From JAITVB01 sp031553805 (GTDB taxonomy: Bacteria; Bacteroidota; Bacteroidia; Bacteroidales; Rikenellaceae): DNA of 64,000 nt. The notes beneath the pieces were generated by a model. It searched no databases. It worked only from the letters and a program-made list of their open reading frames with translations, and was not told where the DNA came from. Both the position numbers and the translations under genes were made by a program. The DNA lies in contig JAVBLC010000012.1 in the NCBI GenBank assembly GCA_031553805.1, forward strand, positions 1 to 64,000, written 5' to 3'. Shown here one piece after another: positions 34,471 to 43,487 of this stretch (its first letter is position 1; each line of letters starts with the position of its first letter).

Positions 34471-34502
34471 AACGGCTCCGGATAACGGAGCCGTTTTTTA
34501 TT
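34471..34502 (+). terminator. Terminator of the alcohol dehydrogenase gene
   Basis: AACGGCTCCG and CGGAGCCGTT pair around GATAA, followed by TTTTATTA, 22 bp past the stop. Confidence 0.9.
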
Positions 34503-34520
34503 AGGAATCTCTCGAAAACC

Positions 34521-35651
34521 TTATCGAGCAGAAAACTTATAGATCGTCTGATAATCGTAAACTTCACCGGGACGGAGTACCGTGCTCGGGAAATTGTCGT
34601 GGTTGGGACTGTCCGGGAAATGCATCATCTCAAGGCAGGCGGCTGCGCGGCGGGCATACGATTTACCGCCTTTGCCGACCAGACCGTTGAGCTTGTTGGC
34701 CGTATAGAGCTGCATCCCGGGCTGGTTGGTCGACACGTCGACGTTAATGCCGCTCACCGGGTCGTACATCGTCACGACATGGGTAGGTTCGTCGTCGATC
34801 ACGTTCAGCACGAAGCACTGGTCGTAGCCGCCGCCGATCTTCAACGCATAGAAATCGTCATCGATGCGTGCCCCGATCGGGGTCGGCGTGCGGAAATCGA
34901 GCGGGGTGCCTTCGACCGACACGATGTTGCCCGTGGGGATCGTCCCCTCCTTGATCTCGAGGTAAGAATCGGCATTGACATAGAGTTCATAGTCTGAGAT
35001 ATCACCCTCCCCGCCACGCAAATTAAAGAAGCTGTGGTTAGTCAGGCTGACCACGGTCGGGCGGTCGGTGGTGACGATGTATTCGATCTTCAGCTCGTTG
35101 TCGTTGGTGAGGGTGTAGATCACCGTCACGTCGGCATTGCCCGGGAAACCGGCTTCGCCGTCGGGCGAGAGGTAGCTCAGTTCGAGCGAGGACTCTTTCT
35201 GGTCGTTGGTGGTCAATTTCGGGGTGAAGATGGCACGATTGAAATCAGGCACACCTATCGGAGCGATCTGGGCGTCTTTATTGCCAGCAAGTAGGTATTC
35301 GACGCTGTCGATCGTGAATTTCTTGTCCTCGATGCGGTTGGCGTAACGGCCTACAACGGCCCCCTGGTTGCCCGATTTCGAGCTCAGGTAGTCGGCGATG
35401 TTGTCAAAGCCGAGCACCACGTCACGGAAATTTCCGTCGCGGTCGGGCATCCACAGCGACACCACGCGGCCACCGTAGTTGGTAATCTGCACGGTTGCCC
35501 CCGAAGGGTTGGTAAGCGTATAAAGCGAGATGGCCTGGCCGTTGACCGTCGTGTCGAACGCCGAGGCCGAAAGCAGCGGCAAAGCAACGTGTGACTGACA
35601 CGAGATCATGCCCAGAACGGCCGCCAGGGCCAGAATTTTCAATTTGCTCAT
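34521..35651 (-). CDS. galM: Aldose 1-epimerase (galactose mutarotase), lipoprotein form
   Basis: A 376-residue mutarotase with a lipoprotein signal (LGMISCQ, Cys at residue 18), so it acts in the periplasm or at the outer membrane. Family motifs: YGGRVVSLWMPDRDG, GRYANRIED (near 103), LTNHSFFNLRGGEG with the catalytic His (near 208), and the C-terminal glutamate region YARRAAACLEMMHFPDSPNH (near 335). It interconverts alpha and beta sugar anomers, useful beside galactose-releasing enzymes. It is divergent from rarA. Confidence 0.94.
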   Translation of the reverse strand: MSKLKILALAAVLGMISCQSHVALPLLSASAFDTTVNGQAISLYTLTNPSGATVQITNYGGRVVSLWMPDRDGNFRDVVLGFDNIADYLSSKSGNQGAVVGRYANRIEDKKFTIDSVEYLLAGNKDAQIAPIGVPDFNRAIFTPKLTTNDQKESSLELSYLSPDGEAGFPGNADVTVIYTLTNDNELKIEYIVTTDRPTVVSLTNHSFFNLRGGEGDISDYELYVNADSYLEIKEGTIPTGNIVSVEGTPLDFRTPTPIGARIDDDFYALKIGGGYDQCFVLNVIDDEPTHVVTMYDPVSGINVDVSTNQPGMQLYTANKLNGLVGKGGKSYARRAAACLEMMHFPDSPNHDNFPSTVLRPGEVYDYQTIYKFSAR

Positions 35652-35742
35652 CGTATTATCAGGTTGGGTTATGGATGTGCAAGGTAATGTTTTTTTCCTT
35701 AGCCTGTTTCCGTCACCCCCTGATTTTTTGACTTAAAAGTAT

Positions 35743-35750
35743 TATATTTG
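35743..35750 (+). promoter_or_regulatory. -7 box of rarA
   Basis: TATATTTG matches TAnnTTTG. A TTTTTTG lies 12 bp upstream, shorter than ideal. A start site near 35757 rules out the longer in-frame start at 35748 and places a hairpin repeat in the leader. Confidence 0.6.
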
Positions 35751-35755
35751 CCTAC

Positions 35756-35795
35756 GCAAAGCCAAAAATCCCGAGTGCCGGGAGGCACTTCGATT
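35756..35795 (+). repeat. GTGC-hairpin repeat copy in the rarA leader
   Basis: GCAAAGCCAAAAAT followed by CCCGAGTGCCGGGAGGCACT. It lies between the rarA -7 box and start codon, in sense orientation. Confidence 0.8.
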
Positions 35796-35810
35796 GGTGA
35801 TCCCTTGATT

Positions 35811-37085
35811 ATGCAAAGCAACATTCCGCTGGCGGAGCGTCTCCGTCCCAAAAACCTCGACGAATACATCGGCCAGGCCCACCTGGTGGGGCCCGACGGC
35901 GTGTTCCGGCGTTTCCTTGAATCGGGCAACGTGCCTTCTTTTATCCTATGGGGACCGCCGGGGGTGGGTAAAACCACGCTGGCGCGGCTGGTCGCTACGT
36001 CGCTCGACCGCAAGTTTTTTACGCTGAGCGCCGTGAGTTCGGGCGTGAAAGAGGTGCGCGAAGTAATCGAAAAAGCGCGGCAGCAGCATTTTTTCAATAC
36101 GCCCTCACCGTTCCTGTTCATCGATGAAATCCACCGGTTTAACAAGTCGCAACAGGATTCGCTCTTAGGCGCCGTCGAACAGGGGCTTGTGACATTGATC
36201 GGGGCGACGACCGAAAACCCATCGTTCGAGGTGATTTCTCCGTTGTTATCCCGTTGCCAGGTGTATATTCTAAAATCGCTGGAGGACGACGACCTGAAAA
36301 TCCTCCTCGATCGGGCGCTCACGAAAGACCTGATCCTCAAGGGGCGCACGGTGAAGGTCGAAGAAACCGAAGCGCTGTTCCGTTTTTCGGGCGGCGACGC
36401 TCGGAAGCTTCTCAATATTCTCGACATCCTGAACAATGCCATCGAGGGCGAGTTGGTAATCAACGACGCCAACGTGACCGATTGCCTGCAGCAGAACATC
36501 GCGCTTTACGACAAGAACGGCGAACAGCACTACGACATCATTTCAGCCTTCATCAAGTCGGTGCGCGGCAGCGACCCCAACGCGGCAGTCTACTACCTGG
36601 CGCGGATGCTGGCCGGGGGCGAAGACCCGAAATTCATTGCCCGGCGGTTGGTGATCCTCGCCTCGGAAGACATCGGACTGGCCAACCCCAACGGGTTGCT
36701 GATGGCCAACGCCTGCTTCGACACGGTGCACAAGATCGGGATGCCGGAAGCACGGATCCCGTTGGCTCAGGCGACGATCTACCTGGCGACCAGCCCCAAG
36801 AGCAACGCGGCCTACGAGGCGATCGACCGCGCGATCGGGTTTGTGAACAACGACACGACCAACCGCCCCGTGCCCTTGCACCTGCGCAACGCCCCCACCC
36901 GCCTGATGAAAAACATCGGTTACGGCAAGGATTACAAATACGCCCACAGTTTCAAGGGAAATTTCGCCGAACAGGAATTTATGCCCGAGGGACTCGTCGG
37001 CCACAAGTTCTACGAGCCGGGCAACAACGCGAAAGAGGCCGAGATCGACGCCCGGATGAAACGCCTCTGGGGCGAGAAATATTGA
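35811..37085 (+). CDS. rarA: Replication-associated recombination protein RarA (MgsA)
   Basis: A 424-residue AAA+ ATPase of the clamp-loader-like RarA/MgsA/WRNIP1 family, acting at stalled replication forks. The start at 35811 gives the family N-terminus MQSNIPLAERLRPKNLDEYIGQAHL. An upstream in-frame start would translate the hairpin repeat. Walker A GPPGVGKTTLA is near 46, Walker B FLFIDEIHRF near 105, sensor-1 LIGATTENPSFE near 130. The C-terminal tetramerisation region includes KSVRGSDPNAAVYYLARM. The DUF2971 gene follows by 22 bp. Confidence 0.95.
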   Translation: MQSNIPLAERLRPKNLDEYIGQAHLVGPDGVFRRFLESGNVPSFILWGPPGVGKTTLARLVATSLDRKFFTLSAVSSGVKEVREVIEKARQQHFFNTPSPFLFIDEIHRFNKSQQDSLLGAVEQGLVTLIGATTENPSFEVISPLLSRCQVYILKSLEDDDLKILLDRALTKDLILKGRTVKVEETEALFRFSGGDARKLLNILDILNNAIEGELVINDANVTDCLQQNIALYDKNGEQHYDIISAFIKSVRGSDPNAAVYYLARMLAGGEDPKFIARRLVILASEDIGLANPNGLLMANACFDTVHKIGMPEARIPLAQATIYLATSPKSNAAYEAIDRAIGFVNNDTTNRPVPLHLRNAPTRLMKNIGYGKDYKYAHSFKGNFAEQEFMPEGLVGHKFYEPGNNAKEAEIDARMKRLWGEKY

Positions 37086-37107
37086 CGAACACCCGCCCTT
37101 GGAAACT

Positions 37108-37686
37108 ATGACCGGAATCCTGTATAAATACCGCAGCCTGAAGAACTTCAGGGACCTTGTCGACATCCTCCTGAGAAACAGGCTGTATGCAGCCCAATAC
37201 CAGGACCTGAACGACCCGATGGAAGGCCAGTATTACTACAAGGAGGGCGAACTGGATCTCTCGATCCGCGAAAAAATACTGGGCGACAAGCAGGTACTGA
37301 GAATCTGCTCACTGTCGCAGGTCAACAACAACGAGCTGATGTGGTCACATTATGCCGACGGGCAACGCGGTATTGCGATCGGCGTCATGGTCGATGAACG
37401 CAAATACACCGTCCGCCCGATCGAATACAGCGGCCTGCCCACCATCCGGCAGCAGGGGCTTTCGGCCTCGGCCATCGATATCCTGAGCCACAAACTCAAG
37501 GTGTGGGATTATGAAAAAGAGGTCAGGGTATTTGTCGAACGCAAGCAGTATGTCAATGTTCACGTCGAAGAGATCATCCTCGGACGGGCCATCAAGGCTG
37601 CCGACTCGAAACTGATCAAGGAACTTATCGGCAGGATCAACCCCGACATCCGGATACTCGAAGCGCAAGCCTTATTCGAATATTAA
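37108..37686 (+). CDS. DUF2971 domain protein
   Basis: A 192-residue cytoplasmic protein of the DUF2971 family. LYKYRSLKNFRDLVDILLRNRLYAA at the N-terminus and SLSQVNNNELMWSHYADGQRGIAIG near residue 75 are characteristic. Members are scattered widely and some sit near defence or toxin genes, but no activity is established to my knowledge. The ATG at 37108 is preferred over a TTG at 37099. It follows rarA by 22 bp and may be co-transcribed. Confidence 0.88.
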   Translation: MTGILYKYRSLKNFRDLVDILLRNRLYAAQYQDLNDPMEGQYYYKEGELDLSIREKILGDKQVLRICSLSQVNNNELMWSHYADGQRGIAIGVMVDERKYTVRPIEYSGLPTIRQQGLSASAIDILSHKLKVWDYEKEVRVFVERKQYVNVHVEEIILGRAIKAADSKLIKELIGRINPDIRILEAQALFEY

Positions 37687-38174
37687 TAGACGCCAACGAA
37701 TTTTTAGAAATTTACCGGCGAAACGACAACGAAGCCCGGCGAATCATCGACGAGTTGCAAGTCCGGGAAGCGTGGGCGGGTGAAGATTCTGCGTGCCACC
37801 TGGTCGGATCAGTAGCCAACGGTCTGCTGATGAATCACCTCGAGATCGACTTCCACGTTTATTCGGATGATTTTTCGATCGAGAAAAGTTTTCGCTCCAT
37901 CGCCCGGATCAGCCGGAACCCGAAGGTGAAAGAGGTGCTTTACAAAAACCTGCGGGTCAAATGGGAAGGCGACCTACGGGGCGAGAAAGCGATGGGGACC
38001 GAGGTCTATGAGGCGGCGATCGCCGATGGCGTGAAAACGTTCGACGGCTTTTGCGATTGGAAAAAGCCCGGCCGGAAATCGGCATATCGTTGTGGGAACC
38101 CGGCAAAAACGCAGAATAAAAAAGCCGCCCGGATTTCCAGGCGGCTTCGTCGTTTCATCCTCATTCTTTCGTAG
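37686..38174 (+). pseudogene. Remnant of a nucleotidyltransferase-like gene
   Basis: An open frame whose first half reads like a Bacteroidales nucleotidyltransferase-type protein (IIDELQVREAW, then HLVGSVANGLLMNHLEIDFHVY, then SIARISRNPKVKEVLYKNL). It then jumps to the C-terminal part (EKAMGTEVYEAAIADGVKTF). A central section seems deleted. There is no ATG start; the frame opens inside the DUF2971 gene. The end runs through the terminator hairpin of the opposite gene. It is best read as a decayed gene. The family call rests on memory and is moderate. Confidence 0.55.
38121..38145 (-). terminator. Terminator of the GH2-GH106 operon
   Basis: On the minus strand GCCGCCTGGAAATCCGGGCGGC is followed by TTTTTTATT, 15 bp past the DUF4180 stop codon. 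Confidence 0.85.
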
Positions 38175-38550
38175 TATCTAAATCCCCCTGTGCGGAGACA
38201 CACAACCGTTCCAGCGCCTCGGCCTCCGAGCCGACAAAGACGGTCTGGCCCGTGCGATTGCTTTCCCGTATGAAATCACGCAGGCTGCGGCTCGTGACCG
38301 CTGAAAAATCACCGACGATCGCCACACGGAAATTGTAGCTCGTGAATTTTTGCAACACTTCACCGGCAATGCCCGTTTTCAGATCGAAAAAATCGGGGGC
38401 AATCTGCTCTTGCCTGAGGATCAGCCGGTCCATCTCACGATAGAAACAATTCCCGATCAGATCGAGGGCATCCTGCACCTCGGCGAACACCGGCCCGTCG
38501 GCCACCGCTTCGGCCGTTTGTTCCGCGATCTTTTTGATTCCCGTTATCAT
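38161..38550 (-). CDS. DUF4180 domain protein, last gene of the glycosidase operon
   Basis: A 129-residue cytoplasmic protein. The DUF4180 signature is clear: DFFDLKTGIAGEVLQKF (near 53) and VAIVGDFSAVTSRSLRDFIRESN (near 76). Function of the family is unknown. Its start overlaps the stop of the upstream GH2 gene (ATGA), so it is translated with the glycosidases although it has no signal peptide. The last 15 or so codons coincide with a GTGC-hairpin repeat (38176-38204), so the C-terminal tail appears to be encoded by a repeat insertion. Confidence 0.85.
   Translation of the reverse strand: MITGIKKIAEQTAEAVADGPVFAEVQDALDLIGNCFYREMDRLILRQEQIAPDFFDLKTGIAGEVLQKFTSYNFRVAIVGDFSAVTSRSLRDFIRESNRTGQTVFVGSEAEALERLCVSAQGDLDTTKE
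38176..38204 (+). repeat. GTGC-hairpin repeat copy inside the DUF4180 3' end
   Basis: AAATCCCCCTGTGCGGAGAC followed by ACACA, on the strand opposite to the gene. It encodes the final residues CVSAQGDLD of the DUF4180 protein. Confidence 0.65.
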
Positions 38551-41147
38551 TCCGTCGGGACGCCGAATTCAGTTTGCTGGCGTTCTACCTCCATCAGCTG
38601 CTGGCGCTTGCGCTCGGCGTCCTGCGACGAATCGTCATTGCGGCCCGTGTCATAAAGCGCACCGGCGTTCTTCACCTGCGGCCGGTCGGTGTAGACCAGG
38701 TCGCGGGCCGGGGCGATGCTTTCGAATTCGATCATCGTTTCGGTCGGCGTGTGGTCGCCCTCGAACAGCACGCGGGCCCGTACCCGGATCTTTCCGGGTG
38801 TGAGGCTCGAACGGATCAATACCGGGGCTGAGCCGAATTCGACCTCGCGCGGGTTGGCACCAAGGATCATATCGCCGATGATCTCGCCTTCGCCCTCGAC
38901 GCTGAACAGGATGCGGTCTTTGGCCAGGCGGCGCACGTTGCCGTCGTCATCGGTCACTTCGGCCACCACCACGGCAAAGTCCGATCCGTCGGCCACGAGC
39001 GATTGCCCGGCGTGCGAAAGCGAAAGTTGCAACTTTGTCGAGCGACGCGACGGCATCTTCTTCTCCGAGCATACCACCTGGCCGTTGATGATCCCCTCGA
39101 CGAGGAAGCTGACCAGTTGCGGTTTTTTCTGGGTATAGGAAAGGTTCCGGAGGTCATAAAAATCATACACATTCTTGAACACGGTCGGGGCGTAGGGCAT
39201 TCCGTATTTGCCGCGCACGACGGGCAGCACCAGCGTGTCGCGTTCGTAAGCGATGAGCCGCACCGAGTCACAATTGCTGAAGACCACCACATCGGCTCCC
39301 GAGAAAGGCCCCATCTCGTTGGCTACAAAGACCATCGGGCCGACGTCGGAGAGCGGCAGGCTGACCGTCGGGGCTACCTGGCTCTTGAACATATAATAGG
39401 CGTATTTCGGCTGGCGGAAAGCGTCGACAAAGCCGCCCCAATAAGGATCGGGGTGGTAGCCGCGCTGGTGGTCGAACGAGTGCCACTGCGACCCGCCGAG
39501 GAACTGGCCGGTCGATTGGTACATCTCGTCGTAAGTGCGGGCCAGGTCGAGGGCCTGGGTCAACTGCGGGCCTTCGCCCCAGCTGCGCGAGGCGCGGTTG
39601 GGGGTGTTGTGGGCATACCAGTCGTCGACCATTTCGCCCCACTCGCGGGTGAAGATCGGCTTCTTGAGTTTGCCTTCGTCGGCGGGCCAGCCGTAGAGCA
39701 CGTCGTAGTTTTCGGCCACGCCTTCGGAATGGTTGTCACCGGCTACGAAGCAACCGGGATAGGGGAATTCCTCATTCGTGATCTGCTTCGTGCGCAGGGC
39801 GAAGCCCGGAGGATAGGGCGTTTCGTTCAACACCGGTTCCCACATGATCACCGAGGGGTGGTTGCGGTCGCGGCGCACCATCTGGCGCACATCGTCATAC
39901 ACCCGATCAACGAACTCCTGGCTCTTATTGAAATACTGCCAGCCGGGGGTGGCGACGATGATGAAGATGCCCAATTCGTCACAAGCGTCCATAAAGGCCG
40001 GATCCTGGGGGTAGTGGGCCGATCGGATGATGCGGCAACCGGCGTCGCGGATCGTCTTCGCATCGCGCCACTGGCCGCTGTTGGGCAGGGCGTTGCCGAC
40101 GTAGGCAAAGTCCTGGTGGCGGTTGGTACCGATCAGCTGGCCAAACGGTTTACCGTTGAGAACAAACCCTTTTTGCGCATCGAATGCCATGCTGCGGATA
40201 CCCGCACGGGTGGCTACGCCGTCGAGGGGGGCTCCTTTCGTATCGAGGATGCGGGTTTCGACCCGGTAAAGATGCGGGGCGTCAGGTTCCCACAGACTCG
40301 GGGCAACGATGGTAAATTTCTGGGATACTTGTGCGCTGCCTTTGGCGTCGAGGCTCATGGCGCTTTTCCGGGTAAAGAGTTTTTTTCCGGTAGGATCATA
40401 GACCGTATTTTCAACCTGCACCTTGTATTTTCCCGTCGTAGCATTGGCCACTTCGACATCGACAAAAAGGTCGGCCTGCTGCTGCGAAACGTTGTCGCTA
40501 TGCACAAAAACGCCGCCGCCCGCCACGCGGGTCGAACGATTGGGATTGGTCACATAAACGGGGTTGGTCGCCACCATCCACACGTCGCGGTAGATACCAC
40601 CGTGATAGGTGAAGTCCAACACGTTCTGGAATTTCCCGGGAGGATAGGTTTTGTCGTCGCTGTTGTCGACCATCACCGCGATCAGGCATTTCTCGCCCGG
40701 CTTGATGCCCAGCATCGTCAGGTCGATGTCGAAGGGCAGATAGCCGCCGTAGTGTTGGCGCACAAGTTGGCCGTTCACGTAAACGTCAGCACGCCCCATT
40801 GCGGCTTCGAAATAAATCGAAACCTGTTTACCGGCCTGATCGGCGGGAATTTCGAAAAACTTGCGGTACCAGGCCGGGCCTTGATAGTTGCGTCCGCCGC
40901 TCGCTTCGGCCGGGACTAGTTCGACGGTGTGGGGCGTAGTGACGATGTTCCACTTCGAATCGTCGAACGTGGGGCGGAAGGCGTCGGGGTTCGCCCCGCG
41001 CGAGAAACGCCAGCCGACGTTGAAGTTATAGACCGTGCGGCCGTTGCCTGGCAAATCGAAAAAGCCTGCGGCCGAGGTTTCGGGTTGGTAGGCTCCGGCA
41101 CTCCCGGCCAGTAGCACACAAACAAAAAATGCTAAAATGCGTTTCAT
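38547..41147 (-). CDS. Glycoside hydrolase family 2 enzyme (second copy)
   Basis: An 866-residue exported GH2 enzyme. Signal peptide 1-19. Sugar-binding jelly-roll domain about 35-215 (WRFSRGANPDAFRPTFDDSKW; MGRADVYVNGQLV). Immunoglobulin-like domain about 220-325. TIM barrel about 330-620 with acid/base Glu in MWEPVLNE near 440 and nucleophile Glu in FTREWGE near 502. C-terminal beta domains follow. The family removes beta-galactose, beta-glucuronate or similar groups; this one diverges from LacZ. It starts 6 bp after the DUF5703 stop and overlaps DUF4180 by 4 bp. Confidence 0.9.
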   Translation of the reverse strand: MKRILAFFVCVLLAGSAGAYQPETSAAGFFDLPGNGRTVYNFNVGWRFSRGANPDAFRPTFDDSKWNIVTTPHTVELVPAEASGGRNYQGPAWYRKFFEIPADQAGKQVSIYFEAAMGRADVYVNGQLVRQHYGGYLPFDIDLTMLGIKPGEKCLIAVMVDNSDDKTYPPGKFQNVLDFTYHGGIYRDVWMVATNPVYVTNPNRSTRVAGGGVFVHSDNVSQQQADLFVDVEVANATTGKYKVQVENTVYDPTGKKLFTRKSAMSLDAKGSAQVSQKFTIVAPSLWEPDAPHLYRVETRILDTKGAPLDGVATRAGIRSMAFDAQKGFVLNGKPFGQLIGTNRHQDFAYVGNALPNSGQWRDAKTIRDAGCRIIRSAHYPQDPAFMDACDELGIFIIVATPGWQYFNKSQEFVDRVYDDVRQMVRRDRNHPSVIMWEPVLNETPYPPGFALRTKQITNEEFPYPGCFVAGDNHSEGVAENYDVLYGWPADEGKLKKPIFTREWGEMVDDWYAHNTPNRASRSWGEGPQLTQALDLARTYDEMYQSTGQFLGGSQWHSFDHQRGYHPDPYWGGFVDAFRQPKYAYYMFKSQVAPTVSLPLSDVGPMVFVANEMGPFSGADVVVFSNCDSVRLIAYERDTLVLPVVRGKYGMPYAPTVFKNVYDFYDLRNLSYTQKKPQLVSFLVEGIINGQVVCSEKKMPSRRSTKLQLSLSHAGQSLVADGSDFAVVVAEVTDDDGNVRRLAKDRILFSVEGEGEIIGDMILGANPREVEFGSAPVLIRSSLTPGKIRVRARVLFEGDHTPTETMIEFESIAPARDLVYTDRPQVKNAGALYDTGRNDDSSQDAERKRQQLMEVERQQTEFGVPTE

Positions 41148-41153
41148 ATGGGG

Positions 41154-43487
41154 TTAGTTTTCAAAGGTTTTCGGTAGCACGATATCGGCCCGGCGCGAAG
41201 CGGGGGTGACGGTCAGCGATTGGATCTTCCCGTCGCGCAGTTCGGCTTCGACGGTAGTTTGTCCCGGGGCGCGGAGCTTGAAGTGGACATCCCAGTCGGC
41301 GGGCCAACTGGGAAAAAGGATCAGCTTCCCATCGCCATCTTCTTGTAAAAGCATTTCCTGGAGGCCGATCATAGCGCTACCGCCGTGGTTGTGGTCGGGC
41401 GTCCAGTCGAAACCCGGGCCCCAGAAAGCGGGAAAACGGGGTGCAGCATCGTCCATCTTCAACAGGACCAAGCGCTTGGCTTCGTCGGTCAGGCCGAGGC
41501 AGGCCGCCCAGATATTGTCCTGCTTCCAACCGTAGTGGGCGCGGAATTTTTGGGCATCGGGATCATAGAGGTAAGTGTTGATCGCCGTTTCGAGGTCGGG
41601 ACGCCCCACCCCATAGATCCTCCACGGGAAAACCGGATAAAGCTGCGGCACCTCGGTGTTGTTGACCCGTTCCCATACGACGGCGGGCGAAAGCATCCGG
41701 CGGCCGTCGATCTCGCGGTAATTCAGCGGCGGAATGCGTTTCAGGAATTCCGACCAGCGGTCCTGCCGTTCCTCATTCATAAAACCATCGAGTTCAAGCA
41801 GGTGGCGAGTAACGGTTTGCAGTGCGGCGACGGTCGAAGTGGCGTTATAGGCCATCTTATACGTCTCGGCGGCCGAGCCGGGGAAAAGCACCAGGTGGCC
41901 TGCGCCGTCGAGTTCCCTGCGTCCGCGTTGGCGGGCGAGGTATTGGTAGTGCTCGTCGAAGAAAGTCAGGCAGCTTTCGATCAACGGCAAATAGCGGTGA
42001 ATGTCGACACCGCCGATGGCAGCATCGCCCTTGTAACGCCCCGCTTCGAGGATCATCAGGCAGAACTCGAGGACCGAGTCCCATTGGTATTCGAGCCAGG
42101 CGTTATATTCCACTCCCGGGTTCCACCCTTCGGGACGGTCGAAACCGTATTCGGCCGGGTTAGGCAGGCTATAGTTTTCGATCTGTTCGGTAAACGAAGC
42201 TCCGGCGTGTCCCCAGTAAACTTTCGTGCGAAGTTCGGCGTTGCGGAGCGCACGGTCGTAAAAGTCGAATTGCGGAAGCATTATCTCCCAGTCGCCGCTC
42301 TTGAGCATCGGCCAGTAGACCAGCCGCTGGTTCTGGGCGGTCATCGTGCCCCCACCCCAATTGCGAAAATCGGGGCTGTAGGGCATTTTTTCGTTCGTGA
42401 AAACGGGGTCGTAGGTAAAAAGACCGCCGTTGAATTTCGTCGGCCAATCGCCATAGGCGTTACACCCGAGCATATAGCGGAACAACTGGTAGTTACGCCC
42501 TACGCGCCACGCCTGATCGGTAGCTCCGCGCCCCGGGTCGATCACGATGAACGAACGCTGCCAGAAAGCGTGCCACCAGGCCAGACTTGGTTCGTGCGGT
42601 TTCTTCCACCGTGCGGCTTCCTTGCGAGCCTGTTCAAGGCCGGTCGACCATGCAGGAAAGGTCGCCTGCGCGGTGTGAAGCACAACTTCGATCCGGTGCG
42701 ATGCGGCCGGTTTTTCGCTCCGTAACGCCCACCAGCAGAAATCGGTGTCGAGGTATTTCCCCTCGCCTGTCCCCGCGGGTTTCATCCCTTGGCCGGTGAG
42801 GATACCGCCGAAAGTCAGGCTTTTGAGCGGATTCATCATTTGGTCTTTCACCTCGTCCAACCCCTGCTGGGTAACTACGACATCGAAGACCGTCGTCGCC
42901 CGGTTGGCGTGATAAAAGAGTACGCCGTCGCCGTCGTAGCGGATCGAGTCGGCACGGGTGACCAGGTTGCGGGGGGCCGACCATTTGTAGGAATTCTGGT
43001 TGTTCTCCGAACCGCGCGTCGGGCGGTCGCGATAACGCCACGTTTCGTAACGGGCTTCGGCGGTGAGTTTCGATTTGCTATCCACTTCGAGGTGGATCAC
43101 CGGGCGGAAGACATCGACCCACACCCTGATCTCGGTCGCCATCGCTCCCCTGCCTGCCGTGATTTTCACGTAACCGTCCTCCAACAAAAGTTCCTGGCGG
43201 AAAGCTGTCGTGTCGGCCAGGGGATTGGGGGTGAGCGTCAACCGCACACGGCCCAATTTCAACAGCGCGTTGTTTTCGTCGAACGTGCCGCTGCGGCCGA
43301 TGTAGAACAGCAGGTCGCCGTCCTCGGCCCAAACGTTGAGGCCGACATCGCCCCCGCCGCAGGGCATCGACCCGGCGGAGTTCTGGCTCGGCGTGTCCCA
43401 CACGACGTTGTATGGGGATATTTGAGCCTGCGCCGTGGTGCCGATAAGCAGTGCAACAACCAAATATGAAAAAAGGCGTTTTATCAT
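41154..43487 (-). CDS. DUF5703 domain protein, glycosidase-like
   Basis: A 777-residue exported protein with signal peptide 1-21 (TTAQA). The N-terminal DUF5703 beta domain opens with YNVVWDTPSQNSAGSMPCGGGDVGLN-type sequence, and LLFYIGRSGTFDE follows. The C-terminal half looks like an (alpha/alpha)6 barrel (WPTKFNGGLFTYDP; WGGGTMTAQNQRLVYWPML; DWTPDHNHGGSAM), recalling GH95-like and related enzymes. Activity is not established to my knowledge. Its start overlaps the GH106 stop by 4 bp. Position between a rhamnosidase and a beta-galactosidase suggests a role on rhamnogalacturonan. Confidence 0.82.
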   Translation of the reverse strand: MIKRLFSYLVVALLIGTTAQAQISPYNVVWDTPSQNSAGSMPCGGGDVGLNVWAEDGDLLFYIGRSGTFDENNALLKLGRVRLTLTPNPLADTTAFRQELLLEDGYVKITAGRGAMATEIRVWVDVFRPVIHLEVDSKSKLTAEARYETWRYRDRPTRGSENNQNSYKWSAPRNLVTRADSIRYDGDGVLFYHANRATTVFDVVVTQQGLDEVKDQMMNPLKSLTFGGILTGQGMKPAGTGEGKYLDTDFCWWALRSEKPAASHRIEVVLHTAQATFPAWSTGLEQARKEAARWKKPHEPSLAWWHAFWQRSFIVIDPGRGATDQAWRVGRNYQLFRYMLGCNAYGDWPTKFNGGLFTYDPVFTNEKMPYSPDFRNWGGGTMTAQNQRLVYWPMLKSGDWEIMLPQFDFYDRALRNAELRTKVYWGHAGASFTEQIENYSLPNPAEYGFDRPEGWNPGVEYNAWLEYQWDSVLEFCLMILEAGRYKGDAAIGGVDIHRYLPLIESCLTFFDEHYQYLARQRGRRELDGAGHLVLFPGSAAETYKMAYNATSTVAALQTVTRHLLELDGFMNEERQDRWSEFLKRIPPLNYREIDGRRMLSPAVVWERVNNTEVPQLYPVFPWRIYGVGRPDLETAINTYLYDPDAQKFRAHYGWKQDNIWAACLGLTDEAKRLVLLKMDDAAPRFPAFWGPGFDWTPDHNHGGSAMIGLQEMLLQEDGDGKLILFPSWPADWDVHFKLRAPGQTTVEAELRDGKIQSLTVTPASRRADIVLPKTFEN

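Noticed and set aside
39003..40919. A 638-codon plus-strand open frame opposite the second GH2 gene
   Set aside because: Antisense shadow; the GH2 reading has catalytic motifs and signal peptide.
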